Under the pieces are notes generated by a model. That model was not told the DNA's origin. It did not search any database and saw nothing but the letters and a program-made list of their open reading frames with translations. From Synaphobranchus kaupii (taxonomy: Eukaryota; Chordata; Actinopteri; Anguilliformes; Synaphobranchidae): 64,000 nucleotides of DNA. Made by a program: the position numbers and the translations under genes. The stretch covers positions 19,494,309 through 19,558,308 of the forward strand of contig CM056395.1 in assembly GCA_029718625.1 (NCBI GenBank). Reading direction: 5' to 3'. The stretch's first letter is position 1. Each line of letters starts with the position of its first letter. Below, piece after piece: positions 1-10,239 of the stretch.

Positions 1-2510
1 CTAAAACAGCCCCTACTACAACTGCAGCCCCAACAAAAATCGCAGCTCCCACTACACCTGAAGCTCCAAGTGGAACTGCAGCGCCAAGTACAACTGCAGC
101 TCCCACTACAACCACATCACCCACTACAACCACCACTACAACTGCTGTCCATACTACAACTCCAGCACCCACTACAACAGCAGCCTCTACTACAACAGCA
201 TCTCCCACTACAACTGCAGCACCCACTACAACTGCAGAACCAACTACAACAGCAGCTCCCACTACGAATTCAGCCCCCACTACAACAGCAGCACCCTGTA
301 CAACTGCAGCACCAACCACAACTGCAGCCCCAACTACAACTTCAGCCCCCGCGTCAACTGCAGCTCCCACTACATCAGCAGCCTCCACTACAACTGCAGC
401 CCACACTACAACTGCAGCTCCAACTACGAATTCAGCCCCCACTACAACAGCAGCACCCTCTACAACTGCAGCACCAACAACAACTGCAGCCCCCACTACA
501 AATGCAACCCAAACTACAACTGCAGTTCCCACTACAACTGCAGCCCTCACTACAACTGCAGCCCCCACTACAACTGCAGCTTCCATTACAACTGCAGCCC
601 CCACTACAACTACAGCCCCCACTACAACAGCAGCCTCCACTAAAACAGCATCTCCTGCTGCAACTGCAGCTCACACTACAACTGCAGCACAAACAACAAC
701 TGCAGTCCCAACTACAACTTCAGCCTCTACAACAGCATCTCCCACTACAACTGCAGCACCAACAACAACTGCAGTCCCAACTACAACTTCAGCATCTACA
801 ACAGCATCTCCCACTACAACTGCAGCACCCACTACAACTGCAGAACCAACTAAAACTGCAGCTCCCACTACAAATTCAGCCCCCACTACAACAGCAGCGC
901 CCTCTACAACTGCAGCACCAACAACAACTTCAGCCCCCGCCTCAACTGTAGCTCTCACTACATCAGCAGCCTCCACTACAACTGCAGCCCACACTACAAC
1001 AGCAGCCCCCACTACAACTGCAACCCTCACTATAACTGCAGCTCCAACTACGAATTCAGCCCCCACTACAACAGCAGCCCCCAGTACAACTGCAGCTCCC
1101 ACTACAACTGCAACCCTCACTACAACTGCAGCTCCAACTACGAATTCAGCCCCCACTACAACAGCAGCACCCTCTACAACTGCAGCACCAACAACAACTG
1201 CAGCCCCCACTACAAATGCAACCCAAACTACAACTGCAGTTCCCACTACAACTGCACCCATTACAACCGCAGCCCCCACTACAACTACAGCCCCCACTAC
1301 AACAGCAGCCTCTACTAAAACAGCATCACCCGCTGCAACTGCAGCTCCCACTACAACTGCAGCACCAACAACAACTGCAGCCCCAACTACAACTGCAGCC
1401 CTCACGACAACTGCAGCCCTAACTACAACTGCAGCCCCCACGACAACTGCAGCTCCCATTACAACAGCAGCACCAAGTACAACTGCATCCCCAACTACAA
1501 CTGCAGCTCCCACTACATCAGCAGCCTCCACTACAACTGCAGCCCCCACTAAAACAGCCCCTACTACAACTGCAGCCACAACAAAAATTGCAGCTCCCAC
1601 TACACCTGAAGCTCCAAGTGGAACTGCAGCCCCAAGTACAACCGCAGCTCCCACTACAACTGCAGCCCTCACTACAACTGCAGCCCCCACTACAACTGCA
1701 GCTCCCATTACAACTGCAGCCCCCAGTACAACTACAGCCCCCACTACAACAGCAGCCTCCACTAAAACAGCATCTCCCGCTGCAACTGCAGCTCACACTA
1801 CAACTGCAGCACCAACAACAACTGCAGTCCCAACTACAACTTCAGCCTCTACAACAGCATTTCCCACTACAACTGCAGCACCCACTACAACTGCAGAACC
1901 AACTACAAATGCAGCTCCCACTACAAATTCAGCCCCCACTACAACAGCAGCACCCTCTACAACTGCAGCACCAACAACAACTGCAGCCCCAACTACAACT
2001 TCAGCCCCCGCCTCAACTGTATCTCCCACTACATCAGCAGCCTCCACTACAACTGCAGCCCACACTACAACAGCAGCCCCCACTACAACTGCAGCTCCCA
2101 CTACAACTGCAGCCCTCACTACAACTGCAGCCCCCACTACAACTTCAGCCGCCACTAAAACAGCATCTCCCACTACAGCTGCAGCTCCCACTTCAACTGC
2201 AGCCCGCACTAGAACAGCAGCCTCGACAAAAACCGCAGCTCCCACTACAACTCAAGCTCCCAGTAAAACTGCAGCCCCAAGTACAACTGCAGCCCCCACT
2301 ACAACTGCAGTCCCCTCTACAACTGCAGTCCCCTCTACAACAGCAGCACCAAGTACAACTGCAGCCCCCACTACAACAGCAGCCTCCACTACAACTGCAG
2401 CACCAAGTATAGCTGCATCCCCAACTACAACCACAGCAGTAACTACAACTGCAGCCCCCAATACAACTGCAGCACCGACAACAACCGCAGCTTCCACTAC
2501 AAGTGTTCCA
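1..2510 (+). repeat. 18-bp coding minisatellite with higher-order duplications
   Basis: The basic unit is 18 bp (ACT ACA ACT GCA GCC CCC and variants), with a few 15-bp units that keep the frame. Variant units recur in the same order at a distance. Bases 1-112 match 1549-1660 with about four differences, an offset of 1548 bp or 86 units. The block around 505-760 recurs around 1650-1860 at an offset near 1122 bp. The array therefore grew by segmental in-frame duplication as well as unit-by-unit slippage. Confidence 0.9.
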
Positions 2511-2581
2511 CTCAGTCCAGTAGCACCAACTGGAACAACGACAACCACAGCAGCTCAAACAACCACAATTCCACGTAGAAC
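1..2581 (+). CDS. Membrane mucin, large PTS-repeat exon (gene continues upstream)
   Basis: This is the 3' part of the mucin-domain exon; its start lies outside the window. Read with codons beginning at base 3, it appears open to a splice donor (GTATGT at 2582). It encodes about 860 residues, nearly all Thr, Ala, Pro and some Ser, in hexapeptide units of the TTTAAP type. Such Pro/Thr/Ser domains carry dense O-glycans and form an extended, hydrated extracellular rod. The repeats end near base 2510, followed by a short non-repetitive Pro/Thr linker. The exon ends in phase 2 and the next begins with the single base that completes the codon. No ATG lies in this frame, as expected for an internal exon. 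Downstream exons supply SEA-like, transmembrane and cytoplasmic parts, so this is a tethered rather than a secreted gel-forming mucin. Orthology to a named MUC gene cannot be settled here. Confidence 0.85.
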
Positions 2582-2673
2582 GTATGTTCCCTTTTTAATC
2601 GTTGGGGTCAACCTTGTGAAATATTTATCCAAACTGTCCTCCAATGGACTACTAATCCTTTCTGTTTCTGCAG

Positions 2674-2828
2674 GATGGGCAGAGTTTTGATCTTTATCCG
2701 ATGTGTGTTCCACACTATCAAGCCCGTCCCCAGTGAGAGTGAGATTCTCACTCTGGTCAACACTCTTTTCTATGCTCAATTAAGGCCGATGCATGAACCA
2801 CAAAGAGTGCGGAATATTACTTATCATA
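2674..2828 (+). CDS. Mucin exon 2: SEA-like C-terminal half-unit
   Basis: The acceptor is a pyrimidine tract plus CAG ending at 2673 and the donor is GTAAGT at 2829. The first base completes the Thr codon split by the previous intron, and the exon ends in phase 1. It encodes a hydrophobic strand (VLIFIRCVF) followed by a helix-like SESEILTLVNTLF and an N-glycosylation sequon (NIT). The pattern resembles the second half of a SEA domain and resembles exon 5 of this same gene. I infer a partial or degenerate SEA repeat; that assignment is by eye. Confidence 0.75.
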
Positions 2829-3171
2829 GTAAGTGCCATGTCCACACACCCTATCTTTCTATCTGTCCCATCACCTTCAACTCAAATTAATTCACAATGC
2901 CCAAAGGACCATGTTACTTGTATGTATAAAAATTTCTACAGATTTTCTTTGTTTTGTAATAATGTTCTGTAGTAGCATTTGACCATTTGGCAGATGGGTC
3001 AGTCCAAAAAATATGCATATGAAGTTGAGAATGGAATTTTAATTCTCTATTAAGATGCTCAAGCAGTTATGGATTATGGTGCATGTATTAAAATATGCAT
3101 CTCAATGATGCCAATACCACTGATTTATTTTAAGCAGACACATTGAAATGAAGCTTAATTTTGTTCCTCAG

Positions 3172-3293
3172 AACTATCCAATAATTCCTTTGCTCTGAAA
3201 CTGGACTATCAGATAAATGACATTAGCATTCCAAAGAACACTGGACTCAGGAATGCGACCTACGAACACATCCAGGACTCTATCAACAATTTG
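3172..3293 (+). CDS. Mucin exon 3: start of SEA-like domain
   Basis: Acceptor CAG at 3169-3171 and donor GTGAGC at 3294. Its two leading bases complete a Lys codon from exon 2, and it ends in phase 0. It encodes a segment starting LSNNSFALKLDYQI with two sequons (NNS, NAT). The run FALKLDYQINDI matches the first beta strand of SEA domains, and YEHIQDSINNL matches the first helix. SEA domains lie just outside the membrane in tethered mucins. Confidence 0.82.
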
Positions 3294-3315
3294 GTGAGCC
3301 TATCCTTTCAACATA

Positions 3316-3625
3316 GCATAATGGTTAAGAAACTTGGGCTGGTAAGCTAAATGATGTAGATTTGATTCCCAGGTAGGACACTGCTGTTGTACCTGTGGGC
3401 AAGGTACTTTGCCTGAATTGCTTAGCCTGTATGTATCGATCTGTATTGGATATTATGTATGTAGAAATGCAAAAACAATTGTGCAAGTCACTGGATAATT
3501 TCTGTAATGCAATGAGAAGGACCATGAAAATGTATAACTAGTCACTAATTCTAGAAGCTGTACATACATATAAATCCTGAATTGCTTCAGTAAATATCCT
3601 GCCGTATAAATGGATTGTAAGTTAA
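3316..3625 (+). mobile_element. tRNA-like SINE, diverged, in mucin intron
   Basis: The head has a tRNA-like A box (ATGGTTAAG) and B box (TTGATTCCCAGG), followed by the GGACACTGCTGTTGTACC body shared with two minus-strand copies at 45.0 and 45.5 kb. A second body fragment (GAATTGCTTCAGTAAATATC) follows at about 3575. Confidence 0.6.
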
Positions 3626-3917
3626 AAAAAGAAAGAAAAGAAAAAACAAAGAATGAGCCGAGTCATTCTGTGCCTGCTAGTCCAATCCTGGTAGACTTGA
3701 GCTTTAGCGGAAATCTCATTTCTAATTTATTCCTGTTCAGCAGACTGATGTCTTCACCATTACCTGCAGCATTTCTGAGTTTATTCAAGGCAACCACAGC
3801 AACACTGAACTTCACACACTGCGTAGCTGATCATAAGTTCACAAGGCAGCGGTGTCCTTATGGTTTTGGTCATCCTTTTTTAATTTCTTTGTTTCTACTT
3901 TGACCTTTGATTTTTAG

Positions 3918-3979
3918 CTGAACCGAATGCTGAATCAACCTTATGCAAATCTCTTCATCTTTCCACAAGCAAATTATAT
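3918..3979 (+). CDS. Mucin exon 4: SEA-like domain, middle
   Basis: A 62-bp exon with acceptor TTTTTAG ending at 3917 and donor GTAAGT at 3980; phase 0 in, phase 2 out. It encodes LNRMLNQPYANLFIFPQANY, the end of the first SEA helix and the approach to the central turn. In MUC1-type SEA domains this turn holds the GSVVV self-cleavage motif; here the region reads PQANYMNMPNEI, so the cleavage motif is absent. Confidence 0.8.
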
Positions 3980-4166
3980 GTAAGTCCCAAATCTCGGTGT
4001 CTTGTATGACTTCACTGATTATACACTGATTAACAACAGAACTGTTTTTACATATATTTATGCAGGCAAGGTACAAACCTATCCTTGTGGTCAAATGTAT
4101 AAAGGGTCTGTTTCATCAGCATGAATCCCCAACATTTATCAATTCTGCCTTTTTATGTTCCTACAG

Positions 4167-4267
4167 GAACATGCCTAACGAGATTCATGCCACTGTGGAG
4201 TACGTCTTTCGGGAAGGTGACATCAAACAGCCAAGCAACTTCTTGTCTGCAATACTGAAAGCTAGCG
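4167..4267 (+). CDS. Mucin exon 5: SEA-like domain, C-terminal half
   Basis: Acceptor CTACAG ending at 4166 and donor GTAGGT at 4268; phase 2 in, phase 1 out. It encodes EIHATVEYVFREGDI and then NFLSAILKAS. The word FREG followed by a short loop and a helix is the same arrangement as in the MUC1 SEA domain, the strongest single clue to the family. The following intron is 4.36 kb and full of transposon sequence; a small missed exon inside it cannot be excluded, although phases already agree with exon 6. Confidence 0.85.
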
Positions 4268-4360
4268 GTAGGTTCCTCACTACACACCACCAGCTATATT
4301 TTTACATTTCAATTTATACAATCTGTATTTTTCATCAAACAAGCATTATTTCATTGAACT

Positions 4361-5199
4361 CAGTGGTGTAACGTCGGCTATAAAATAGGCATTCGGTAAC
4401 CTTATCTTTATACGGATATTACTCTCAACCTGTTTTCACTTATAGTTCTTAATTATCAATCAAGCAATTAATTAATAAAATAACAAACATCACTGAATAT
4501 ATGAAGTTTTTCTGTGCTAGTAGCCTATTTTTATTTGCGTCATAAAATGGGTAGCACTTAAATATGTAGCGACGGCCAGTGCATTGGAAAAAGTGGGGTG
4601 TAGGCTACAAGATTACTTGTTTCCGTTTATTTAGCTTGAGTACCCTAACAATCAAACAATTAATTTGCTGAGAAATCAAGACCAATTTGTAGCCTATAAT
4701 GATTTAGAAATTATAACGACAGAGACAACTTGAGATTGTTTAACAAGGATCAGGCAATACTCTGAATGCGTTAAAGAATGTAATTCATTTTAAGACGACA
4801 CTCAAATTAGTCAAAGCGATTTAAACATTAGAAAGCATAAATTTAAAGAGGACAGCCTCTTAAGTGTCTCGAACCGTTGAGAGTAACGCATAATTCAGGC
4901 TAGAAAAATGAATTCACGAAAACCTACGAAACATTTAAACATGGAACATCAGAATCTTCGCATGAGAACACGTCATCATAAATATGGATGTAGAAAAATG
5001 CAACACAAGTTTATGATGCACAGAACAATAATGCTATCTCAAAATAGCTGGGTAGCCTATTCATTTACTTGTTTTTCTTGGTTATTGAGTGAATCAATTA
5101 TTTGATTGACAATCAGGCAAAGTAAACGGCAACAGATTGAGAGTGATCATCCGTTAAAGGTAAGTTAAGGCCTAGTTCTACTCTCACGGTACGCCACTG
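4361..5199. mobile_element. Non-autonomous hAT element (839 bp) in mucin intron
   Basis: Ends are CAGTGGTGTAACGTC and, inverted, CAGTGGCGTACCGTG. An exact 8-bp TSD, ATTGAACT, flanks it (4353-4360 and 5200-5207). No transposase reading frame is visible. Its termini resemble those of the 2-kb element at 11.9 kb, suggesting one hAT family. Confidence 0.85.
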
Positions 5200-5390
5200 A
5201 TTGAACTTGGAAGACTTTTTAATTGTGTCACCATTCATGAAAGCTCTTCAGATAATTCAAGGCTGTTGAATGCATGTTTACATTTTTATTTTTTTTTGCG
5301 TTTGTTGCAACCATTTATCCTAGCTTATTAAAAACAGCTGTATACACCGTGGGCCTGATTTATTAAGACCTTTTGCGTGTGCAAAACCAT

Positions 5391-5486
5391 TTAGCACATG
5401 CAAAAGCAATAACATGACCAATGATTGGTCATGGTATTTGTTTTGCACCAATCATTGGTTGTGTTATTAGTTTCGCGTGTGCTAAA
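5391..5486. mobile_element. Short foldback sequence
   Basis: TTTAGCACATGC near the left end pairs with GCGTGTGCTAAA near the right end, and CCAATGATTGGT pairs with ACCAATCATTGG around a short central loop. It looks like a small MITE; no TSD identified. Confidence 0.5.
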
Positions 5487-5829
5487 TGTGTGCAAGTCTG
5501 GTTGACTTCAATACTGGACTACAGTGATATGAGTCCCACGTAGGCTGTGTCTGAATCAAACCCCTGTGCACTGGCAGAAGTGTGCTGTTTAATGTGCACT
5601 TTAGCAGTCCGCGAAAAATATCCGCCAAACTATTTTCCAACCGTACTGTGGAAGTGTCGTAAGCAGGTCTTAGTGATACTGCAGTCAACTTTTCCCCTTG
5701 AAAACCGATGTTTTGGGTTAGATCATGATCATACACAACTGTTTATGGCCGAAAATCTCATGTTTAGTCAAAATGATTTTTTCTGAGTTTCTGTGTAGGC
5801 TTACCAATACGCTGGTTTCCGGGGATTCG

Positions 5830-5913
5830 TGACGTCACGAGATCCTTAACATAAAAATGGGTGGAGTTGAGGTAGTCCTAGGGGTGGTCTCGGCAGGGCA
5901 CGTGGTATAAAAG
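5830..5913 (+). promoter_or_regulatory. Promoter-like block: CRE, E-box, TATA box
   Basis: A perfect palindromic CRE (TGACGTCA) at 5830, an E-box (CACGTG) at 5899 and TATAAAAG at 5906 lie in order about 180 bp upstream of the THAP-like start codon at 6093. The arrangement fits a compact RNA polymerase II promoter of a transposon gene; activity is inferred. Confidence 0.5.
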
Positions 5914-6092
5914 CAGAGACCAATGGTTTTGAGACTGAGACCTTTGTACTGCTAACTAGCTAGTTCAAGTTCTAATGCGAATTACTTTGTATTACTGCTA
6001 ACGTTAATATTACGACTTATATCAAGCTACATAGAGAGTTATTCATCTACAACGTCTTACTATTTGGTATCTTTAGCTAACTTGCCTGCATT

Positions 6093-6236
6093 ATGCCAAG
6101 GAGTCAGAGATGTATCGTTCCTCGGTGCAACGCCACCGGCTCTGTTAGCTTTCATAATCTGCTGAGAGACCCAGCGCTACTTAGCCAGTGGCTTCAAGCT
6201 ATTAGTGTAGAGCATGCGGACTTGCCGAAGAAATAA
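6093..6236 (+). pseudogene. THAP-domain N-terminal fragment (transposon remnant)
   Basis: A 47-codon frame starting MPRSQRCIVPRCNATGSVSF. It has the first Cys pair of a THAP C2CH zinc finger (C7 and C12), the conserved SFH after the second Cys, and a central Trp (LLSQWLQAI). THAP domains begin at the start codon and span about 90 residues; here the frame stops at 6236 before the C-x2-H pair, so the finger is incomplete. THAP-bearing transposases occur in P-element-like and Kolobok-like transposons as well as host genes. The promoter block just upstream and the facing gene fragment at 6680-6895 suggest an internally deleted transposon. It may be an exon 1 whose donor I cannot place. Confidence 0.6.
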
Positions 6237-6679
6237 ATAAATACCTGTGTATTTACATAATACCTACATTGTAATCTGTGGGTGGTATACTGTATTTACA
6301 TGTGCATTTTGTAATCATTACATCAGCTAAGTAAAACAGCTTAGATGGTGTGTTGGTCAGTAACTCGGACAGAATGTATCGATAAAGGTAGGTAATACAA
6401 GGCAGTCTATTGTGTGTGAGTTTAGCCCCGTTTGGTCCAGAGAGAACTGGTAACTTAGCTAGCTAGCTAGTTATCTTAGCTATCATTTATGAATAATGTT
6501 AGCTAATAAATGATAACAATTCTGTCCGGACCAAGTGGAGCTATGAGGGCGCTACAACCAGCCATTGTCAATATACTAACGTTACTGTGTGACTGGGTTT
6601 TGCTGTGTATTTGAATGTATTCAGTAGTAACGTTACTTTAGGCAGACCAACAAGCTAACTTAGCTAGGTAACGTTAGCA

Positions 6680-6895
6680 TTACCATTTGGTTACTTCCCT
6701 GGTCCTCTCCTCGCGAAGACGTTGCTCAACCAATACAGCTGCTGCTGCCAGTGGCTCGAATGAATATGGCTGTATTGCCCGAGCAACATCTTTGCGAGGA
6801 GAGTCTTCCACCATGAAGGAATCCTCTTTCTCCACTTCAAACTCCTCCACCTCAAAACTCCCTGCAGTACTTCTGTCACTCTTGTCGCTCGCCAT
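6680..6895 (-). pseudogene. N-terminal exon of a transposon-associated protein with an IQPYSFEP motif
   Basis: A 71-codon frame opens on the minus strand in a good start context (AAAATGGCG). It is rich in Glu, Asp and Ser (EVEEFEVEKEDSFMVEDSP), then reaches ARAIQPYSFEPLAAAA and an Arg/Glu-rich end. The I-x-PY-x-FEP word recalls multicopy fish proteins annotated as P2X7-like, which are intracellular and not ion channels; this link is from memory and tentative. It faces the THAP-like fragment. Both look like first exons reading inward, as if a two-gene element lost its middle. Confidence 0.4.
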
Positions 6896-7501
6896 TTTGT
6901 TGTTTGTTTAGTAGTGAGGAGAGAGCAGGAAGGGGGCTGAGTCAGTTCACCAAGACACACCCTTTCACTCCTTGACTGCATGAATATTCATAATATGACT
7001 ACATCATCGTCATATGACCACACCTACTCACGAGTTCCAGTTCAAATTGAAGTGGTAAAAAAGGCCATAGAAAAGGCTCTGCACTAATTCTTTAACTCTT
7101 AAAAAAAAAAAAAATTCTTAATTTTACAGCTAAATTGGGATACTTTCAACATGTAGTCAGCAGTCACGGGTAAAAATGAAAAGTCGCAAAGCACGCACTT
7201 ATTTTAAAAAGTAAAAATATGATGATTTCTATTTAAAATACGTTGGTTTCGGTTAAAAATATATTTTGGGCTAGTTTTGAGTCGCCATTTGGCTGGAAAG
7301 TCTCTGGCAAGATCTGGCAACCCTGCGTCCCACCCTTGCGCTGCCATGTCATGTGTTGTTTTTGATGTATTTGAAGGAAAACGTCAGCGAAGCTGCGCCT
7401 CATTTTTTTTAAATGAAGCTTCACGTCATATTTATGTGACCAAAATGTTCGTGTACTTCTTGAAGTATGCTCCCGAATACTCAGCGAAACCCCGGAAGTC
7501 A

Positions 7502-7626
7502 GTGTGTCATCCGGGTGTTTCAAGTATACTGCAATTTGAAAACTTTTCGCCTACTCAACGACTTTCTCGTCCTATCTACTCACCAAGGCTACTCAATAGT
7601 GTGGAAGAGTGCTGATTCGGACACGG
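7502..7626. repeat. Dispersed repeat, second copy at 51450-51571
   Basis: GTCATCCGGGTGTTTCAAG through AGAGTGCTGATTCGGACACG recurs at 51.45 kb with few changes. The flanks differ, so it is an interspersed repeat; class unknown. Confidence 0.75.
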
Positions 7627-8620
7627 CCATAGTCTGCACCATTTAACCATAGAAAAGAAGTTATCCTGCGTATACATGTGGTGCCAGGAAGGGAAGTGGG
7701 GTCCCTACTGGACGGCACCGCCACTACACCCAGGCAGGGGAGGCAGCTGCTTCGCGTTAGCCTCGTTTAGTTTTCCTTACAAAAGGGCCTGGTTCCCCAG
7801 GTTAGTAGAAGAGTGTTTTTGCCCTTGGTTGCCCTTTTGGTGAGTTTTTCTGTTTGGTGCCGACAAGAAACAATAAATCATATTATTTAACCCTTTTTCT
7901 GTTGTTTTCCTGTCTGTTCACCACGTGGTACAGCGACCTTCCCCAGCGGTGTGCCACAATATATTTATTTAAAGTGCATTATGCTGGATTTTTCACCTTG
8001 CTGTGGTCCTTTGTTTACAATCAAAGAAACATCCTCCTCCATCCTCAACCCCACCCACTCACCGCCGTTGAGTGCAAGAAACACCCTTGAGCGCAGCAAG
8101 CAAAATGTCAAGCGACGATAAAATTAAAATAACATTTTTAGCAACATTCATTTTTCTATATGGATGGTAACAGTAATTAGGCGGTGTTATAGATAACCAT
8201 ATTTACACGAAGTACAACTCATAGGAACATGGTTACTGTAGCGGTAGCTATCGAATTTACTTTGCTGCTCTCGTGCAGTTTCAGCCATCTTGTAGTGTTT
8301 TTCCTTGTTCAGTATGTAGCTATTCTGAACATTTATTTAAAACTGCGATGTAAAGACAGAATCATGTGTGGAATAAGTATCAATAACAGGCCATGTCGTC
8401 TATCATAGCTAGCTAGTACCCTTGTAAAGTAAATTACTTTTTCATGAAATTGTTTGTATACAAATATTATTTACTTTCATAAATACAACATTGTATTACA
8501 TCATTATATTGATTAGAGACAAAGGATACAGGTACCTGACTTTGGCCATCTCTCCAGAGTCTCCTTTTTGTTGGATGAAGTCCCTGCTCGATTAGTTTGT
8601 CACTCATTGCTTTTGTACTT
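7627..8620. other. Rest of mucin intron, no gene seen
   Basis: Bases about 7677-7960 (start TGTGGTGCCAGG, with CAATAAATC) look like LTR or mRNA 3'-end material, but I found no TSD. The remainder shows nothing recognisable. Confidence 0.3.
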
Positions 8621-8624
8621 TCAG

Positions 8625-8785
8625 GCCTGGCTCCCACCGTAGCCCCAACCACCACCACCACAAGCAGCCCTGTCCTTCTGCTGATCACCACAAGTGGTGT
8701 AAGCAGGTTCCCTGGATGGGCCCTGGCCATCATCATCCCCTGCGGTATCGCCATCATCCTCCTCCCCTTCTGGATCTTTCTGTGT
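8625..8785 (+). CDS. Mucin exon 6: Thr-rich stalk and transmembrane segment
   Basis: Acceptor TTTCAG ending at 8624 and donor GTAAGT at 8786; phase 1 in, phase 0 out. It encodes a short Thr/Ser/Pro stalk (TVAPTTTTTSSP), then about 23 hydrophobic residues from WALAIIIPCGIAII to FWIFLC, a clear single membrane span. This makes the product a type I membrane protein, with mucin repeats and SEA-like domain outside the cell. Confidence 0.88.
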
Positions 8786-8924
8786 GTAAGTACTGCAAGT
8801 GTGTGTGTGTTTCCGCGTGTGCACACATATGTCTTTCTCCCTCTGCTCCCTGTGTTTACTGCAGTTTGTACTACATTTGAAGTAGTTTTCCCTCTCTCTG
8901 ACTTTCTCTCACTCTGTGTTACAG

Positions 8925-9017
8925 TGTCAACTGTGCGGTTGCTTTGCAGCCATTAAGAAACTTTGGTGCAGAAGGCGGGCATACCACCTACAACCATACA
9001 GGCCACATCCCATCTGA
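8925..9017 (+). CDS. Mucin exon 7: cytoplasmic tail and stop
   Basis: Acceptor TTACAG ending at 8924; phase 0. It encodes a 30-residue tail, CQLCGCFAAIKKLWCRRRAY and ten further residues, ending at TGA 9015-9017. Together with the last Cys of exon 6, the juxtamembrane Cys residues are plausible palmitoylation sites, and the Lys/Arg cluster fits the positive-inside rule. The tail has two Tyr residues but no obvious EGF-like or PDZ-binding motif. I see no canonical AATAAA soon after the stop; ATTAAA near 9400 is a weak candidate. Confidence 0.85.
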   Translation, partial: CQLCGCFAAIKKLWCRRRAYHLQPYRPHPI

Positions 9018-9497
9018 GAGGGTCGAGTTTTATCGTGATTACTGTTTTAAGTGTTATTTTGCATGCATATGATAAATAGCAACTGCATGACTGGACAATG
9101 TAAGGTACTCATCTTTACTCATCTTTATTTTCATCTTTATATACTCATCTTTATGTTTGTTAAACATGAGAAGAAATATCATAACTGCTCAGTTACATTA
9201 CACCGAGGTAGATATTTACATTTAAATCCCCATGCATTAATGTTTCTATCCGGTGTTATCACTATTTCTTAAGAAGTAAATGTATTGTATATTCATCAAA
9301 TTTAATGCTCATTAGATATTTTTGTGCAATTCATGTGTGAGATTTAGTCAATTATCGATTGATGTGTAACAAGGCTTACAATTTAAAATAACAGAATGAA
9401 TTAAAACTCTACAGATCCCTGCAACTGTATTTAAATTCAGATTTACTCAATATTTTCACAATTTTTCAAGACTAATGTGTGTGTGTGTCTGGGGACA

Positions 9498-9655
9498 TGG
9501 AGGCGGTGTTTGTGCCTCCTGTGGGGGAATATGGGGAGAACCCCCTGGTGCAACCCGCAGCAGAAGTGCCCCTGACACCCCCTGGAGTCCTGCCTGTACA
9601 GGCAATGAAGAAGCCCTTGCGTCAAATAGAACATGCAAGGCGAGCAGAGTTTTTT
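9498..9655 (+). other. GC-rich open segment downstream of mucin gene
   Basis: About 155 bp of GC-rich sequence stands in AT-rich surroundings. From ATG 9497 it reads MEAVFVPPVGEYGENPLVQ and on to a Pro/Val-rich stretch and ARRAEFF. It ends in a run of T. The composition looks coding, but there is no clear acceptor and the product is unrecognised. It could be a retroposed or degraded exon. Confidence 0.3.
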
Positions 9656-9727
9656 TTTTTTTAAATGTTATTTAATGGGACGGCTCAAATTACCATGTCC
9701 TAAGATTGTTTGCTAAAATTATTTTGG

Positions 9728-9903
9728 CAGAGGTGTAAAATCCAGGGGTCATAAAGTAAAAGTCCTGCCGTGTGTTTCTTCCACCCATTAACTCAGCCGT
9801 TCTACCCCCTGGCTGAAGAATTGTGCTAATTAGCAAATCCAGGTGATTGGAACTAAATACTGCAGGGGACTTTTATTTTCTGAACATGGATTTTACACCT
9901 CTG
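9728..9903. mobile_element. hAT MITE, 176 bp
   Basis: Termini are CAGAGGTGTAAAATCCA and its inverted copy. An exact 8-bp TSD TATTTTGG lies at 9720-9727 and 9904-9911. Confidence 0.92.
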
Positions 9904-10239
9904 TATTTTGGGTAGTAATTTATTACCCTTTAATGCCTTCAATCAATCACCTGGGGTTCCCCATTAGCTCTCCCTCTGGCAATATGTGAAAAATTGGAAA
10001 CAGAGCACGAGGTCTCATTTTTGCGGTGGTGGAAAATAAAATATTTATGACCAACACAGAAGTGTCTGAGTGAATACTTTTCAGCAGATACAAACCGGCA
10101 ACCTAAAACCAGAAGTTTTATAGTGGAGTATTGTCGCTAGCTTTACAGAGCTTTCCAGCAGCACAGTAGCTGTATTAGCTGCCATTGTTTTGTCCCGGAG
10201 GTGCGTTAGTGATGATTACGTTACAGCACTACTCTAGAG

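Noticed and set aside
70..2412. Long Gln/Leu/Pro-rich + strand frames and Ala/Val- or Cys/Ser-rich minus-strand frames across the mucin repeat
   Set aside because: They are alternative readings of an 18-bp repeat, whose units leave all frames open. Only the Thr/Ala/Pro frame joins downstream exons in phase and matches a known domain type.
2555..2779. Minus-strand 74-codon frame over mucin exon 2
   Set aside because: Shadow of a phase-consistent + strand exon; no domain.
7677..7932. Possible LTR (TG...CA with CAATAAA)
   Set aside because: No TSD, no second copy in the window, and the right boundary is arbitrary.
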